Origin: Rhodococcus rhodnii
Lineage (GTDB): Bacteria > Actinomycetota > Actinomycetes > Mycobacteriales > Pseudonocardiaceae
DNA: 64,000 nt
Reading direction: 5' to 3'
Assembly (NCBI GenBank): GCA_000720375.1
Contig: JOAA01000033.1
Coordinates: 1-64,000 of the forward strand
The stretch's first letter is position 1. Each line of letters opens with the position of its first letter. The translations under genes were made by a program, and so were the position numbers. The notes below the pieces were generated by a model that saw nothing but the letters and a program-made list of their open reading frames with translations, had not been told where the DNA came from and made no database searches. Shown here piece by piece: positions 64,000 through 64,000 of this stretch.

Positions 64000-64000
64000 C

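Overview
The window is high-GC DNA with GTG/TTG starts, ATGA-type start/stop overlaps, SARP and StrR-family regulators, a HelD-type helicase and F420/LLM-type enzymes. This points to an actinomycete, most likely of the Pseudonocardiales (the genus is inference). There is no rRNA, tRNA or CRISPR array that I can see. The centre of the window, about 9.6-46.3 kb, is a terpenoid biosynthetic gene cluster that I cannot match to a named pathway.

Layout. 1-1.5 kb: end of a RibD/DHFR-like reductase gene, an IS5-type transposase relic and a DUF2975/HTH pair with a palindromic operator. 1.5-9.4 kb: a four-gene oligopeptide ABC importer (two ATPases fused into one protein), a gamma-glutamyltransferase and its divergent LysR regulator. 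9.6-16.1 kb: the regulatory wing, with a small SARP, a large SARP/cyclase-like/ATPase fusion, an IclR regulator and a StrR/ParB-type activator. 16.1-26.8 kb: one rightward operon of overlapping genes: sugar-type SDR, methyltransferase, squalene-hopene-cyclase-like protein, three P450s, MGT glycosyltransferase, a fourth P450 and a PhyH dioxygenase. 26.9-29.1 kb: a UbiA membrane protein divergent from a flavin monooxygenase/epoxidase. 29.2-40.0 kb: a second rightward operon behind three tandem 17-bp repeats: methyltransferase, acyl-CoA-dehydrogenase-like flavoprotein, alpha/beta-hydrolase-fold protein, P450, B12-binding-type radical SAM enzyme, polyprenyl diphosphate synthase, a fused IspH-Dxs protein and IspG. 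40.0-46.3 kb: a sixth P450 with its ferredoxin, a DrrAB-type exporter and an AfsR-type regulator. 46.4-61 kb: ordinary chromosomal genes with at least three relic genes that look internally deleted. 61-64 kb: a binding protein and the start of a separate NRPS gene with a threonine-like specificity code.

How it may work (inference). IspH-Dxs and IspG lift MEP-pathway flux at its entry and exit. The prenyl synthase makes a C20 or longer chain. The UbiA protein, the flavin epoxidase and the SHC-like cyclase build the skeleton. Six P450s, the PhyH dioxygenase, the acyl-CoA-dehydrogenase-like flavoprotein, methyltransferases and the radical SAM enzyme decorate it. The glycosyltransferase adds a sugar and DrrAB exports it. 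Unusual parts are an acid motif in the cyclase reading E-T-E-D instead of D-x-D-D, a hydrolase-fold protein with Ala at the nucleophile position, three paralogous P450s without the I-helix acid, the IspH-Dxs fusion, and a perfect StrR-type operator inside the strR-like gene itself.
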